A stretch of DNA of 64,000 nt from Phyllostachys edulis (lineage: Eukaryota > Streptophyta > Magnoliopsida > Poales > Poaceae): the NCBI GenBank assembly GCA_036346405.1, contig CM070548.1, forward strand, positions 60,758,611-60,822,610, read 5' to 3'. This document shows, piece by piece, positions 42,965 to 55,734 of the stretch (its first letter is position 1; each line of letters starts with the position of its first letter). Both the position numbers and the translations under genes were made by a program. Below the pieces are notes generated by a model that saw only the letters and a list, made by a program, of their open reading frames with translations, searched no databases and was not told where the DNA came from.

Positions 42965-45900
42965 TGTACGGACCCAGAATTTCAAAAATTCCGAATCCTA
43001 TGTATATACCGTGCTAGTCCTCTAATCAGTTGCTAGCACACATTTTACAATATTAAATCACATCCATACATGAATAAATAAAAACAAAGTATCACATAAT
43101 ATTAAATCAGTCAAACATAGGCCATTAAGACCGAGTTTTACACAACTGGGCCGATCGGCCGAATAGATCACAACTAAGAGTACTTGCAGTGGAAATAAAC
43201 GATAATTACGGATAAATAACCCCATGTGGTAAGCCATAACTTATGGACAACCGACTGGGGAAACACCCTAAAATTCGGTACTATCATCATCTCCAAATCA
43301 CGCGATATAGAAGTAGTCGAGCGAGGTCTTGAATTTCTTGCTCTGACAATTGTTCAACAAGCAATGGTGACTACAAGAATGTACTCCACAAGACTTTATA
43401 TCAAAGGTGATAATACAAGCAAGCTATATCAAAGGATGACCGTTCTACCTATTTTTTTTTGCTTAAAGCAAGTTTATTTGCAATAGAGATATTATCATTT
43501 TCAAGAGCAACCTTATAAAGCCATTTGACTTTAATTTGAAATAACATATGAGTATATAGTAGTTGTAACCTATGTCTATCCTTTGCAATCACAATTATTT
43601 TGATGGTCCTTTGTGAAAATCTTTCGAGCATGTATATCCACCATCCATACCAATTTTCAAAATGATCATTTTTAGAGAAAACCAGAAAATCTAACCATGT
43701 ACGGTATCACCAAGCGATATCTATGACCGGTGACACGACTATTCAAATAGACTAAGATCTCACTCTGCAGAGGATGTACAACTTTACACACAAGGTATGA
43801 TCAACTCATAATGTCGCCCATGACACGCTTCCTTGGGCATGCAATGGAGATGATCATAATAAAGCCTTTACAATACTTTGCCTTACATCAGCCCGCCCTA
43901 TGAGCTAACTCCTTAAGATATGGACGTCCTTTACCATCATAAGGAGATCTCACAGTTTCGTTGGTAGCACTTGCATGGCATGGACATCATTTACCATTGT
44001 CTAATGCAAGTTCCCTACAGACATGGACGTCCTTTACCATCATCTGCACATCCCAAATAACACCTACCGACTAGAGCCTGCGGCCTCAATGCTCGAACTT
44101 GGTAAATTACTTGGCTAGGTTCAATCCATTCCGGACATGTGGTTGTACTGAAAATAATTCTTGGGTCAATGGCATCAAAGTTCGGTCCTTAATTACCTAG
44201 GCGTCACCAACACAAGCCGAGTTCTCTTATAAACTGCACTGGTCTCAACATACCACTCGCCCAAGTCAAAACCATTTCATTTTCACATTTTTACCCAAAG
44301 TAGCAGAGGTAACCCCTCTGTCCATTTTTTTTTTCAAAACACCTTCCCATAGTGTCCGAAACTTTATTTTACCTAATTCCACCATTTAAACTGTTATTGA
44401 CCTAAGCATGACTAAACACAAGCTTCATATACATTTCTAAAATTACACAAATAAAATTACCAATAGTGGATAATATTATTAGGGTGACAATAGTAAGGGT
44501 ATCAATTTTTCAAGTTAGGATTAATGCAACAATTGGTGATAACTAAATAATAAACAATAACATAGCAATTTACTGAAATTAAGCATGCAAAATAGTTTGA
44601 GCAAACAATATACATAACATTGAAATTATTAGATCAACATAATCAAAGGAGAGTGCTTTCCATGCTCGTAGAACAATGATTCTAGCTCTTGATAAACTTC
44701 GTACGATTCTAGCACGTCGGTATCTAATCGATAAAAACCACGAGATACAAATAAATACCAAATAAATTAACATAGAGAAATTTCAAATATTCTTGCGGAT
44801 TATGAAATTTTATGATTTTATAAAATTTTAGAAATAAGTTTCACTTAATTTGGAGCTCAAATGCAAAAATTATTAGCATTTGAATTTGGTTCGGTTGAAA
44901 AATCCAGAAAAAGGAAAAAGAGAAACACTCTGCACGGATTTTCCTTTTAAATTGATATATTTCTTTCTAACGGAAAATCTAGGTTTATTGTGTCATTAGG
45001 TTGGCAGGTGGATCCGATTTCACGGTGCACCGGGTTCACAAAGGCGTGAATGGGGTTCAATAGTGAGTAGCGACGGTGACAGAGGGGTCGATTATGATAG
45101 CACTCCTTAGTGAGTCTAGGTTGTAAATGGAAGGTGAGGTAAGGAATAGAGTGCTATTAGATTGCTTAAGGTTCTCACGTTCAGGTGAGAGGCTTACCAA
45201 GGAGGGAGAATTCCCGGCGGCGGAGGCGACCGCCAGAAATAGGAAAGAAGATGCTCCTCGGCGGAAGATGGCGGGAACTCTGAAAATGAGTGGGGTAACG
45301 TGATCAGGAAGTGAAGAGAAACAAGATGATGAGGGAGGCAAGGCAAGGGCTTACTGGGTACAAAAGTTCTTGCTCGGTGGCACATGGTGGAATGCGCACC
45401 AGAGCTCAGAACGAAAATCACTTTCCAGGCGAACCAGAGAGAGAGAGAGACTACCGATGGGCAAAATGGGGACGGCGTGAAGCAGTGCGGAGGCAGAAAG
45501 GATTAGCTAGGGTTTTAATGCCCAAATGAGGGTGCTCTCCTTGTGGATTTTTCACTAATCGAGGGCTTTGTCGCATTGCTTCAACGTTGGCGGGGATGAG
45601 ACGGCTCAAGCAGGGTTGTGTAGTGTTGGCAATTGCGAAGTGAGGGCGTAGCCACAGCGATAGAGAACGCGGCTTTGCCAGCGCCGGTTGTCACGTTGCG
45701 CTTGGCATGCATGTGCACTGGCATGATAGGCAGGAGGTGGTAGACGAAGTTTGGTGAGTGGGTCCCAGGCCCACTAGTCAGTGGCAGCGGCGAAAGCGAC
45801 AAGAGAGAAAATGTCTCGGTGAAACTATGATTTCGGCGAAGGGAGACGACAATGAGAAGGCGACTTCGGCGAGGACAACGCGCGGGCTAGAAACGGGCCG

Positions 45901-46252
45901 AAATAGGAACAGGCTAGGCCGAGCGGAAGGAATTCGGCCAAGGAAGGATTTTCTGGATTTTTAAATCGTTTTCAATTTGATTAATTCCAAAATCTGGTTT
46001 CAATTTTGAAAATGAGCAAACCAACTCCACAAATTATGAAAAATGTTAGGGAGACTGATTAGATTAGTAGGGACTCAAATAAATTATTTTTAGGTTCTTG
46101 TCAAGCTTTAATTAATTTGTAAAATTCTAAAACCACTATTGGAAATTAGAAAAACCTTTTAAATAATTGCAGAAAATTTGAAAAAATTCAAAAATGCTTA
46201 AATGATGATTTTGAAAACAATAACTCGTGGTCTGAAATTTTGGGATGTTTCA
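42965..46252 (-). repeat. Solo LTR B (most diverged member)
   Basis: Plus-strand ends are TGTACGGACCCAGAATTTC and TTTTGGGATGTTTCA. Read on the minus strand it starts TGAAACATCCCAAAATTTC and ends GGGTCCGTACA, the same layout as the other copies. A perfect CCTTC duplication flanks it. It shares CACTCTGCAGAGG.TGTACAACTTTACAC with copies C and E, and the GCTAGCACAC block near the end. It is 3288 bp with no coding content of note. Confidence 0.78.
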
Positions 46253-46257
46253 CCTTC
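46253..46257. repeat. Target duplication CCTTC of solo LTR B, right
   Basis: Identical to 42960-42964. Confidence 0.75.
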
Positions 46258-47320
46258 TCAGGATCCGTTGTCATCACCCATCACCGGTGCTACTAAATAT
46301 CAGGTTGATCTCAAAGCAAACATGTTACCTCTAACCATTATCAAATTACATGGTTAACAGAGCAGTCAGGCAAATTGCAGACAAAATAAACAAAAAAGTA
46401 CGACCGACTGTGAGCCATCCATGGAGACATCTGGAAGACAACCTGAGTTACTATGACACTTATAATAAAAGGGCACAAAATAGCAAGTAGATGGATATGA
46501 GTAAAAGACATCAAAGACATCATTCAATTAAATAGAAAACGATTCATCCTTGAATCTCGTGGGCCACCTTCATCAGATGAGCAATACATCCTAAAAGTAT
46601 GCCCATTGCCATTGGGCTGTAAACTAGGAAGCAGATTATGCAAATGTCATAGCCTAATAACGGAAGTTCAGGAAATAATTATACAAAGAATGGTTGTTGA
46701 CTGCATGTTGAAAAATATCACCACTCATAAAATCTACATGTTGACACGGCAATACTTGACACCAGTAAAAATAACTAACTAAAGATTCAATTAGAGGGCT
46801 ATATTATGATACCTCTCTTGATGGCATCCTGCCAATAGAGCATCAAAATTTCAAGTAAGCAAGCTAGCTATATGAGTTTTGCAAAAAGCACTACCAAAAA
46901 GGCATGCTGTAATTATGTAGTAAACAATATAAAATTGAATTTATGAAGACCCAAAACGATGGCATTACTCCTAAATGGAAAATGAATTAGAATTACAATG
47001 TAGTACTTACTTGCACTGTCTAATCAGCAACCTCATCACAATGTAGAAGCAACTAAATTTTGTTTCCTACAATTGGTTCCACACAGATCAAGTTAGCATC
47101 CAAAATAAGTTTTCAATGCAACAAACAAAACAAAGAGGCACTAAACAGCGTACGATGGAAGAAAGTGAAGGTGAGGAAGAAGTCACAGTGGGGAGGTAGA
47201 ATGGTGGAGATGGTTGATTTGGAACTTTTTTGTCCCCAAGTGGCAACGTCGACCGCCACCGCCCTACTAGCTGTTGGTTGTTCTTTGACCCACGATGCCA
47301 TCGCCTGATTTGCATGAAGG
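46258..47320 (-). other. Unique DNA between two LTRs with possible untranslated exons
   Basis: On the minus strand a frame starting at 47301 (MASWVKEQPTASRAVAVDVA) is followed by a stretch bounded by ATTGTAG and AAG|TAAGTACT (about 47070-46998) that could be an exon. This may be the 5' part of a host gene or an expressed element, disrupted on the right by solo LTR C. No family is recognisable. The rest is AT-rich and featureless. Confidence 0.25.
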
Positions 47321-47325
47321 TAATG
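47321..47325. repeat. Target duplication TAATG of solo LTR C, left
   Basis: Repeated at 50382-50386. Confidence 0.85.
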
Positions 47326-50300
47326 TGTCGGGACCCGAAATTACAATTCAGGACCCTCAGGTTTCTTGCACTAGCCGGTGATCATGCTAGTGCACACAGG
47401 TTAACAAAACCGAAATCGATCCATACAAGCGAAATATAACATAAACGAATAACTTTGATTATTAAATAATGGTTTTGACCTTAAGGTCGAAGTTTACATT
47501 TATTGAGCCCGCAGGCTAACAGAGAAAATAAGCGGCATGAAAGCAAACGGTAGTGGCATCCCATCGATTCACCACAGACAACCGATCGATCAAGACCTCG
47601 CGATTAGGCACCTTCGATGAACTTCGTCCTCGTAAGGTGGTGAAGACTCCTCCTCCGCTTGATTCGTCAAAACAAGCGTGAGTACACACCGTACTCATAA
47701 GCCACACCACAGAATGCAAAGTATACATGCGGGCTTATTACAAGAGAAAGGCATTCTGCGGTTCTTTTGCGTAAATGCAACTTTTGCAATTTAATACAAT
47801 TAAATAGATTGAAAGCTGGTAAAACAAATAGACAATAATAATTTTAACAAGTTATTTCACAAAGACACACACACGCCCTAAGCAGTTCTTCACATAGCTA
47901 GATGATTTAATCACATAGCTCCCTTCCCACACGCTTTTATGAAATTCTACCCTAGTGTTAAATCCCGAGCATTGTCCATGACCATGACGCGCTATTGAAT
48001 AGATTAAGTTACACTCTGCAGAGGTTTGTACACTTTACCCACAAGATACAACCAGTGTAGCTAGCACTGATCATAACAGAGCATTTCAGATACCTTATCT
48101 TACTATGCTAGGCCCGTCTCAAAACAGGCATGTGGTCGTACAGGAAGCTCAGTTCTTTAGCGCACATGGTGAGGTCCTTAACTGACCAAGGCAAGACTTC
48201 CAGCTAACCCAACCACATAGACACACAGATTAATATTATCCACACAGTCCACATAGACCACCAATTCACACAGTATCCACCCCTTGCCTCAGTCCAAATC
48301 CTTTTTACCACCCCGTTGGTTTAAGTGCAACACATGCCATAAAGACACGTAGTACACACAGATTATCCAATATTGCATATTCACTTAGTCAAATTAATCA
48401 TTTGTACTTCACATGAATAAATGAGTCGTGGCATGACTAAGCAATCTAATCGTTCTAACCAACCCACGTTGGTGCTACAATATTAACCAACTAGATATCA
48501 ACTAGGGTGACAAAGAACTTAGACATAGCAATTAACAAGGATGGCATAACAATTAGGAATTTACATCTACTCCCAAAATCATTTAAATAATTACTTGAAT
48601 TAATAATGCAAGAATTTAAAATAAAATAATTTAGCAAACTGGGAATCAAGATGGTCAAAGGTATAGCTTGCCTTGAAAAGGATCTAGGAATTGATCTTGA
48701 TCTTGGAAAGGTCCTTCTTAAATCAACTCTTTCAAAGAACGTCAAAGTCTACTCGCAAACAAGGCAAACAAACAAACTAAATAAATAACAGAGGCAAATA
48801 ACTCCAAAAAATAATTAAAATCTCCAATAGATAGATCTGGATTTTAGATGAATTTAGAAATTTGAATGGATGGTTTTGGAGTTAGGATGCAAAAGATATG
48901 GAGTTTCAAAGTTTAAATCTAAAGAAAACCCTAAAAATAGGATTCTTGGAATTCGAATTATTTTTCAACGTAAAAATCGGAATATTGCGCCAAAGATGAC
49001 ATCGACATGGCGTTAGCCCAGGATTTTCGGAAAAGAAATAAATAAAGAAAACCCGACATGTGGGACCCACATGTTAGAAACCTGACCACGTGGACCAAGC
49101 CAACCGAGCCCTTTGGACCGAGAGGGGCCGAGGTGGCGAACCAGGCAGCGTGGCGCCGACGCTGGCGCCACCGGGATGACACGCAGTACAGAGGTGAGGT
49201 GGCACGTGACTCGGCGTCCGCGTCGGCGAGGACGTCGGCGGCGCAGGCGGCGACACGGGACCCAATGGTCACCGGCGCTACGGTGGTCGCCGGCGAGGTG
49301 GGTGCTATGGGCGTGTTCTTGAGGCTATTGCGCACCTTCCGTGCGACTCCCGTGGTTGGGGGTGGTATGGTGGTGGCGGCGAGGTCGGGCGGAGAGACCT
49401 CCGGGTTTTGTCGGACGGGCGTCCGTGAGGTTTAAGCGGCGGCGGCGGTCCGGAGGTAGAGGAGGTGACGGCGAACTTGATGGTGGGCTCCACGACGATC
49501 TGGCGGCTGCGGTGGCGCAATCGAAGAAATCTCACCGCGGCGAGGTTCATAAAGCTCGAATCGGCGGCAATGTGGAGGCTCGGGTGGAATTGAGCGAGGG
49601 TTTTGGAAAGAGGCGAATGGAAGCAGAGGGTCCTTTATAGGCATTGGCGAGCTCGAGGTGGCGTCTTGCGGGGGTAAATCGCCTCAAACGCCTGCGCACG
49701 AGGAGCGAGGATAAAACAATTCAAGTTTGAAATTGAACGCGAGTCGGTGCGGAGATATAAGATTGAGTTTGGTCGCAAAATGGGAGTTTTGTTAGCGTAA
49801 ACGGTCGCGGGTTGAGCTTCTAGAAGGCGATAATGGCGGGCGTGGTCACGGATCGCGAGGAAGAAGACCGGTCGAGACGAAGACCTCAGAAGGCGGGCCA
49901 CGCTGCGAGAGAGACGAGAGGGCAGCGGCTCCAGCGCCCAAATGACGATCCAATCTGGTGGAGATTGCGAGCGAGCGAGGAGAGAGAGAGAGAGAGGCGG
50001 GATCTCCATCCAATCCAGACGGACGACCCACGAAGAGATGGGCGAGATGAACAGGAATGGGCGAGAGATTCGCCCAATGATCGCTTGGAGATTTAAATAG
50101 CTTTTTCTTTTTAAGAAATTACCGAAATTCAAATAAGCAATGGAAAATAGCAAATGAACTTGGAAAAATTCCGAAAATTCTAGAAAATATGTCCAAGCTC
50201 ATAGAATCCAAATAAAATAGTTTTGACTATTGTTCATGTTGACTTTAGTCATATTAAATTGTTTTGTTACACAAAGTCCAATATTAAGCTTTTTAATTTA

Positions 50301-50381
50301 AATTCAAATAAATCCAAATGATGAATTTTCTCATTACACTATTTAAAAGGTTTTTAAAGCTCTGAAAATTGGGATGTTACA
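47326..50381 (-). repeat. Solo LTR C
   Basis: Plus-strand ends TGTCGGGACCCGAAATTAC and AAAATTGGGATGTTACA. The reverse complement starts TGTAACATCCCAATTTTC exactly like copy A, and the two align over most of their length (for example GTCAACATGAACAAT and GCTCGGGATTT / GCTCGAGGATTT near the second half). A TATA-like CCTATAAAGG (minus strand, 49641-49632) lies about 740 bp from the 5' end, as in copy A. It is 3056 bp. Overlapping GC-rich frames at 49.0-50.1 kb are in the U3/R part and carry no domain. Confidence 0.85.
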
Positions 50382-50386
50382 TAATG
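50382..50386. repeat. Target duplication TAATG of solo LTR C, right
   Basis: Identical to 47321-47325. Confidence 0.85.
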
Positions 50387-50620
50387 GCTACCACGGCGAG
50401 GAGGAAGAGAGGCCGTAGTGGGGGGCGGACCACCCGATGGTGTGACGGTTGTGGCAGTCATGGTCACGTGCGGGTAGAGCCTCAAGAATGATGAGGGGAT
50501 GCCTCACCTCCTGGCGCGTCATCGTCGCTGCTCGGGCACAGGCGTTGCACCACTGGCCTCCATTCAACATCCCTGGCCGCTGTTGCCTCTCACATTCACC
50601 ACCCCGGCCTCGCTAGTCGC

Positions 50621-51050
50621 TGTTAGAATAGAGAACTCGAGGATTGACTTTTAGTCAGAAATTGAAGACGTCTGTCAAAACTGACAAAACAACTCAAAAT
50701 GACAGAAAGAAACCCTTTCGATCAGAAGAACGAAAATCACAAACGAACACATGTGAGGTTTCAATTTGCGTCGCATATATTGCCTGTGACTTTTCTATTT
50801 TTCTTCTTCTTTTATCTACAACAAAACATATTACGATCGGTTTCGGATTCTAGTCATTTCCGGCTCAGAACCTTCAGACAGTTCTCATCAAAAATGACCT
50901 GACTAGCTACAGTAAACTAATGAAACTAAAAATAGAGTTCTGAACTGAACTCTGCTCAAGACAGAATCGAATTGCCTAACACTTTGGCATTCCGTTACAA
51001 ACCAAAATAGAAAAGATAAAACAAATTGAACGACAAGTTTAAAACTAACA
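50621..51050 (-). repeat. 3' LTR of the minus-strand copia element
   Basis: On the minus strand it starts TGTTAGTTTTAAACTTG and ends CTATTCTAACA. It is preceded by a purine-rich GTTTAGGTGGTGA. It aligns with 55302-55584. Confidence 0.8.
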
Positions 51051-51089
51051 AATCACCACCTAAACTTGTTGTTTCGACTTCACCTGCTT

Positions 51090-52700
51090 GATGCCCAATT
51101 TCTATCTCATTTCAGCGAACTTGATGCGACCGAGTGATTTTGTCAGAATATCAGCAGCTTGATCTTCGGTGCTGATGTATTCCATATCAACTTTGCCACC
51201 TTCAACAAATTCACGTATAAAGTGATATCTCTTGTCAATGTGTTTACTTCGGTCATGATGAACTGGATTTTTACAAAGCGCGATGGCAAATTTATTATCC
51301 ACCATAAGACTGAACTTCTCTGGATCTTCATTCTGCAAGTAATCTACTTAGCCAAATGCCCTGGCATACCACAGTAGTTGCTACAATCTATTCAGTTTCA
51401 CAAGAAGACAATGTAACAATCTTCTGTTTTTGTGACGACCAAGTTATCAGATTTGAGCCGAAAAAGAAGACTGTCCCACTGGTACTTCTGCGATCATCAG
51501 TATCTCCTGCAAGATCACAGTCACAAAATCCTACAAGCCTTGGCTCTTTCCCTTCATCTTTGACATAGGAACAACTAAAGCCTTTTGTACCCTTCACATA
51601 CCTCTAAATATGTTTTACAGCCACCATGTGATCTGTTGTGGGTGCTTCCATATATCTACTTACTATGCCCATTGAATATGCTATGTCAAGTCTTGTATTC
51701 ACTAAATAACTCAAGCTTCCTATGATGCTTCGATATCCAATCTCATTTACAGGAGATCCACCACCCTTCATATTCAATTTCAACTGGTTCTCCATGGGAG
51801 TATGACATGGTTTACAATCATGCATACCTGACAAAGCTAATAATTTCCTAGCATATCTAGCCTAACACAAAGTAATTCTACCAGCTTCTTGCTCCACTTC
51901 AATACCCAAATAATAACTAAAGAGTCCTAGATCAGTCATACTAAACATCTTCTTCATCTGATCTTTAAACTCGGTTATACTATTTATGTTTGATCTAGAG
52001 ATGATTAAGTCGTCAACATATACACCAACCAAAGAATTTCAGTACCTTGGTTCCTTTTTGTACACTGCATGTTTGACCTTGCTTCTCTCGAAACCAAGTG
52101 ATACCAGAGATTGATCCAATTTAAAATTCCAAGCCTTCGGTGCTTGTCAAAGCCCATATTGAGCTTTCTTCAGTTTTAATACCTTCTCCTCTTTACCTTT
52201 CTTGATGTATCCTGGAGGCTATTGTACAAACACCTCCTTAGCTAATTCCCCATTTAGAAAAGCTGATTTCACATCCATGTGATGAATTTTCCATCCCTAT
52301 TGAGCAGCCAAAGCAATGAGCAACCTTACTGTTTCTATTATGGCCATAGGTGCAAAAATTTCTTCAAAATCAATCCCTTGTCTTTGAGCATACCCCTTTG
52401 CCAATAATCTAGCTTTGTGTTTGATAATATTCCCTTTGTTGTCTTTCTTGATTTTGTATACCCATTTCAATCAAATGGCTTTTCGATCAACTAGCAGATC
52501 CACAATTTCCCATGTTTGATTGTCATGGATAGACTTCATTTCCTCTTCCATTTCAAGTCTCCAGCATCTTTCTTTTTTAGCTGCCTCATAGCTAGTGGGC
52601 TCTTCCAAAGCTAGTAAGCAAAGTCCTGAATATTGCAATCCCATTGGATCAGTTGCTTCATATATTTCTTTCAGGTCTCTTAACCGCAATGGTCCTTCTA
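51090..52700 (-). pseudogene. Copia reverse transcriptase and RNase H
   Basis: Read on the minus strand: YEAAKKERCWRLEMEEEMKS, WVYKIKKDNKGNI, DFEEIFAPMAIIETVR and MDVKSAFLNGEL. The active site GVYVDDLIIS is intact at about 52032-52003. Then come DLGLFSYYLGIEV, SYLVNTRLDIAYSMG, FCDCDLAGDTDDRRSTSG and, for RNase H, the end HDRSKHIDKRYHFIRE and ADILTKSLGRIKFAEMR. Stops break it (for example TAG in VFVQ-PPGY and TGA in AQYGL-QAPKAW). The enzyme would copy element RNA into DNA. Confidence 0.87.
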
Positions 52701-52721
52701 ACGAGGAATCACCTTCCTGTG

Positions 52722-53700
52722 CTACTGTCGGAGAGACAATGCAGCAAATATCTGAGACTGGGGAGTTCTCGGACTGTTAGTTTGTGGACTCGGTGGCTTG
52801 GGACTTTCTCCTGCTGTTTCTACTGTTCCAGTTTTCAACGAGTCAACATTGCTAGTTTCTAGGTATATAGTAAAGGTGTTTCCATTTTTCACCTGAGCAT
52901 CCTGATGTATTGGATCAGAATTCCAATCCCAACTCTTTTCTTCCTCAAAAAGTACATCTCTACTGACATGTAACTTTTTTGACTCAGGATCATAACATCG
53001 ATAAGCTTTTGATCCTGGCTCATAGCCAATTAGAACCATTGTCTTGCTTCGATCATCTAGCTTCTTTAAATTTGGATGAACCGATTTGACATGAGCAAGA
53101 GACCCAAATGTCCTCAAGTGATGAACACTTGGTTTCCTTTTGGGCCATGCCTCATAGGGAGTACTGTCGATAAGACTCTTTTTAGGAGATCGATTCAACA
53201 AGTAGACTGCTGTCATGACTGCTTCTCCCCAGAATGTTGCTAGAACATTCATGCTCTTGAGTAAGCTACGAGCCATTGACACTACAATTTGGTTTCTCCT
53301 TTCCACCACCCCATTCTGTTGTGGTGAATATGGTGTCATTAGAAATCTTCTCAGCCCTTCATTATCAGAATATTCCTCAAAGTCTTTTGATGTAAATTCT
53401 GCTCCTCAGTCAGACCGAAAAGATTTTAACTAACAACCTGCTTCTACCTCAGCTTTAGATTTGATCTTCTTGAACGCATTCAATGCCCGATCCTTTTTTT
53501 TAGCAAAACAAGCCACATGTACCCTGTATAGTCATCCGCAACCAATAAGAAGTAACTATTTCCTGCTGGTGTGGATGGTGTGATTGGTCCACATAAGCCT
53601 CCATGAACAAGCTCAAGGGGTTTTTCTGACCTATACATAGAGTTTTGTGGAAAAGACTTCGTGCGCTATTTTCCAACTAAACAACCCTCACATAGTTGCT
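52722..53700 (-). pseudogene. Copia integrase
   Basis: The minus frame 53339-52722 reads MTPYSPQQNGVVERRNQIVV, then ATFWGEAVMTAVYLLNRSP, YEAWPKRKPSVHHLRTFGS and RCYDPESKKLHVSRDVLFEE: the C-terminal half of the integrase catalytic core and the following domain. The N-terminal half (ELVHGGLCGPITPSTPAGN, DDYTGYMWLVLLKKR) lies at 53.4-53.6 kb with stops. A pre-integrase part with HSRYGHL at about 53790 lies before it. The enzyme inserts element DNA into the genome. Not functional here. Confidence 0.83.
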
Positions 53701-54195
53701 CAATGTGATCTATGTGAGGCAGACCCACTACCATCCCATTTTGAGATAAATTTCGTAATGCTCAGAAATTTAGATGACCATACCTTGAGTGCCATCTCCA
53801 AGCAGATTGGTACTGTCAGTTGTAGATTCAGAAGATACAACCAATTTCTGGAACGTCTTACTTTGGCCAGCATCTTCCTTTCATGATCAAAAATAGCCAG
53901 AGTACCATCTTCGATGATGACCTTGCATCCTATCTCGTCGAGTTGCCCGAGACTTAAGATGTTGTTTCGGAGTTGAGGTATGTAATATACTTCAGTGAGT
54001 GCTTTGTGCTCCTTGTTCTTGCATTCGAAGACCATGGTCCCTTGACCATGAATATCAACTATAGAGCCATCACCAAACTTTACATTTCCCCCACTATTTC
54101 GTTGAGTTCAGCAAACACTTCTGTTATGCTTGTCATGTCATTACTAGCACTTGTATTGAGATACCAAATGCTATCAACTTTCTATATAGTTGTGT
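53700..54195 (-). pseudogene. Copia protease with altered active site
   Basis: At about 54165 the minus strand reads WYLNTSASNDMT where copia proteases have WYLDTGASNHMT. The catalytic Asp is Asn and the following Gly is Ser. Downstream come GTMVFECKNKEHKALTEVYY, IPQLRNNILSLGQLDEIG and IIEDGTLAIFD, the usual linker to the pre-integrase domain. A frameshift lies between the active site and this part. Confidence 0.8.
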
Positions 54196-54329
54196 TAAGT
54201 TCCAGCCATACCAGTTTTTCATTCAGCATAACTCTTTTTGACCGATCATCTTTTGTTTGCTGAATTTTGAAAGTTTCAGCCATAAGCAGTGTTGGTTCTT
54301 CATCAGCTTTCTTCTGAGAAAAATTCACA

Positions 54330-55147
54330 CGCTTCCTCTTCGATAATCGACATTCTGAGGCGTAATGGCCATAAACGTCGCAATTAAAGCATTTGATTTT
54401 TATTTTGTTGGTTTTCTTATACGGCTTCTTGTTGGTGTCATTGCCTCGACCACCACCTTGTCTCTGGCCGCGCCCACGGCCTCCATCGCGTCAACCATGG
54501 TTCTTCGTGCCCCTGATAGAACTCTCGCTGGTCTTCTTTTCTTTGATGGCCAGAGATTCTCACTGCGCACGAGTGAGCATCAATTGCTCTTTTTCTTTCT
54601 TAGCGCTCTTAGTGTGTCATCCTTTGATGCTTTCTTCAAACACCCTTAGACGCCCGACTACTTCTGACAGAGATATGCTCGACAGATCACCAAATTGTTC
54701 AATTGTCCTGACAATTTGTAAGAATTTGTCAGGAACTGCACTGAAGAGCTTTTCTACAACAATGCTTTCCTTCATCTCTGTGCCGAGGGAACGTATTTTC
54801 ACGACTAAAGTAGTGAGTTTATGAGAAAACTCACCGATACTTTCTGAACCTTCCATGATCAAGCGATCAAAGCTTCTCTTTAGAGTTTGCACTTTTTCTT
54901 TCTTTTTTTTAACTTGTTCTTCACCAATCCGCATCTCTCGAATTGCTTCCCAGGCTTCCCTCGCTGTTTGCTTCTCCGCGATTGCCAGCATCACCGCATC
55001 TGGCACAACTTGAGAAATTGCAGCTAGTGCGCCCTGATCCTTCTCATCCTCGACCAGTGCTTCACCCTCGACTATCACCCATAAGCCAAGTGAGTGCAAG
55101 ATGATCCTCATCTTTACTGCCCAAAGCCCGTAATTGGTGTCATTCAA
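54330..55147 (-). pseudogene. Copia gag with intact zinc knuckle
   Basis: The open frame 55147-54617 starts MNDTNYGLWAVKMRIILHSL and includes KEKVQTLKRSFDRLIMEGSE, SIGEFSHKLTTLVVKIRSLG and VEKLFSAVPDKFLQIVRTIE, the UBN2-type gag. After a frame change a complete CCHC knuckle CFNCDVYGHYASEC is found at about 54393-54352. Gag forms the particle that packages element RNA. Confidence 0.85.
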
Positions 55148-55287
55148 AATCGGATACTATATCGGCATAATTCCTTCCCTTGCTTGTGTTCTTGGCAGCG
55201 ATGACGTCTCGACGCCAGTTGTTGCCACTTTCAATGGCAGCTCCTTCTTCGGTGACCTTTCTCTTAACATCGTCTTCCTTGATCGAT

Positions 55288-55299
55288 GCTCTAATACCA
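55288..55299 (-). other. Primer binding site (initiator Met tRNA)
   Basis: On the minus strand TGGTATTAGAGC follows the LTR after TT and differs by one base from the standard plant TGGTATCAGAGC. Confidence 0.8.
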
Positions 55300-55301
55300 A
55301 A

Positions 55302-55584
55302 TGTTAGAACAGAGAACTCGAGGATCGACTTTCAGTCAAAAATTGAAGACGTCTGTCGAAACTGACAAAACGACAAAAAGAAACCCTTTCGGTCAGAAGA
55401 AAGAACATCACAAATGAACACACATGAGGTTTCAATTTGCGTTGCATATATTGCCTACGACTTTTTTTGTTTCTCTTCTTCATTTATCTACGACAAAACG
55501 TATTACAATCGATTTCGGATTCTAGTCGTTTCCGGCTCTGAACCTTCAGACAGAGTTCTCAACGAAAATGACAAGACTAGCTAC
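55302..55584 (-). repeat. 5' LTR of the minus-strand copia element, truncated
   Basis: Aligns with 50621-50920 (shared AGAGAACTCGAGGAT, GAAGACGTCTGTC, CATATATTGCC, GGATTCTAGTC). The outer part is missing and PMD sequence begins directly. Confidence 0.8.
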
Positions 55585-55734
55585 AGTAAATGACAACGCC
55601 ATCATATGGGCTCCATGGAGCCAAGATTTTGTCTACACGGTAGCGCCGCACGGACTGTCCATGCAATACACATAGGACACCGAATTATGGGCGGTGACCT
55701 ACCACCTGGTGTTTACCCATATAGTAGAGCCTTA
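55585..55734 (+). pseudogene. PMD gene C, part before the solo LTR
   Basis: Reads NAIIWAPWSQDFVYTVAPHG, then LSMQYT, a TAG, DTELWAVTYHLVFTHIVEPY. This corresponds to the PMD block seen in gene A as MRWESYS...FVEDYTVHRV. The left side is cut by the copia element, the right side by solo LTR D. Confidence 0.72.
55730..55734. repeat. Target duplication CCTTA of solo LTR D, left
   Basis: Lies in the PMD codons for ...EPY; repeated at 59624-59628. Confidence 0.85.

Larger units (their letters stand above)
50621..55584 (-). mobile_element. Ty1-copia retrotransposon, minus strand, nearly complete but inactive
   Basis: A 430-bp LTR (50621-51050) and a truncated partner (55302 to about 55584) enclose gag, protease, integrase, RT and RNase H in copia order on the minus strand. 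A primer site TGGTATTAGAGC lies next to the right LTR. The right (5') LTR lacks its first roughly 150 bp, so the promoter and target duplication on that side are gone. Stops and frameshifts are scattered, but domains are much better preserved than in the element at 1.9-9.35 kb, so it is younger. Confidence 0.88.

Noticed and set aside
49000..50150. Open frames up to 172 residues on both strands
   Set aside because: They lie inside solo LTR C and are Arg/Pro/Gly-rich frames of GC-rich DNA, with no signature.
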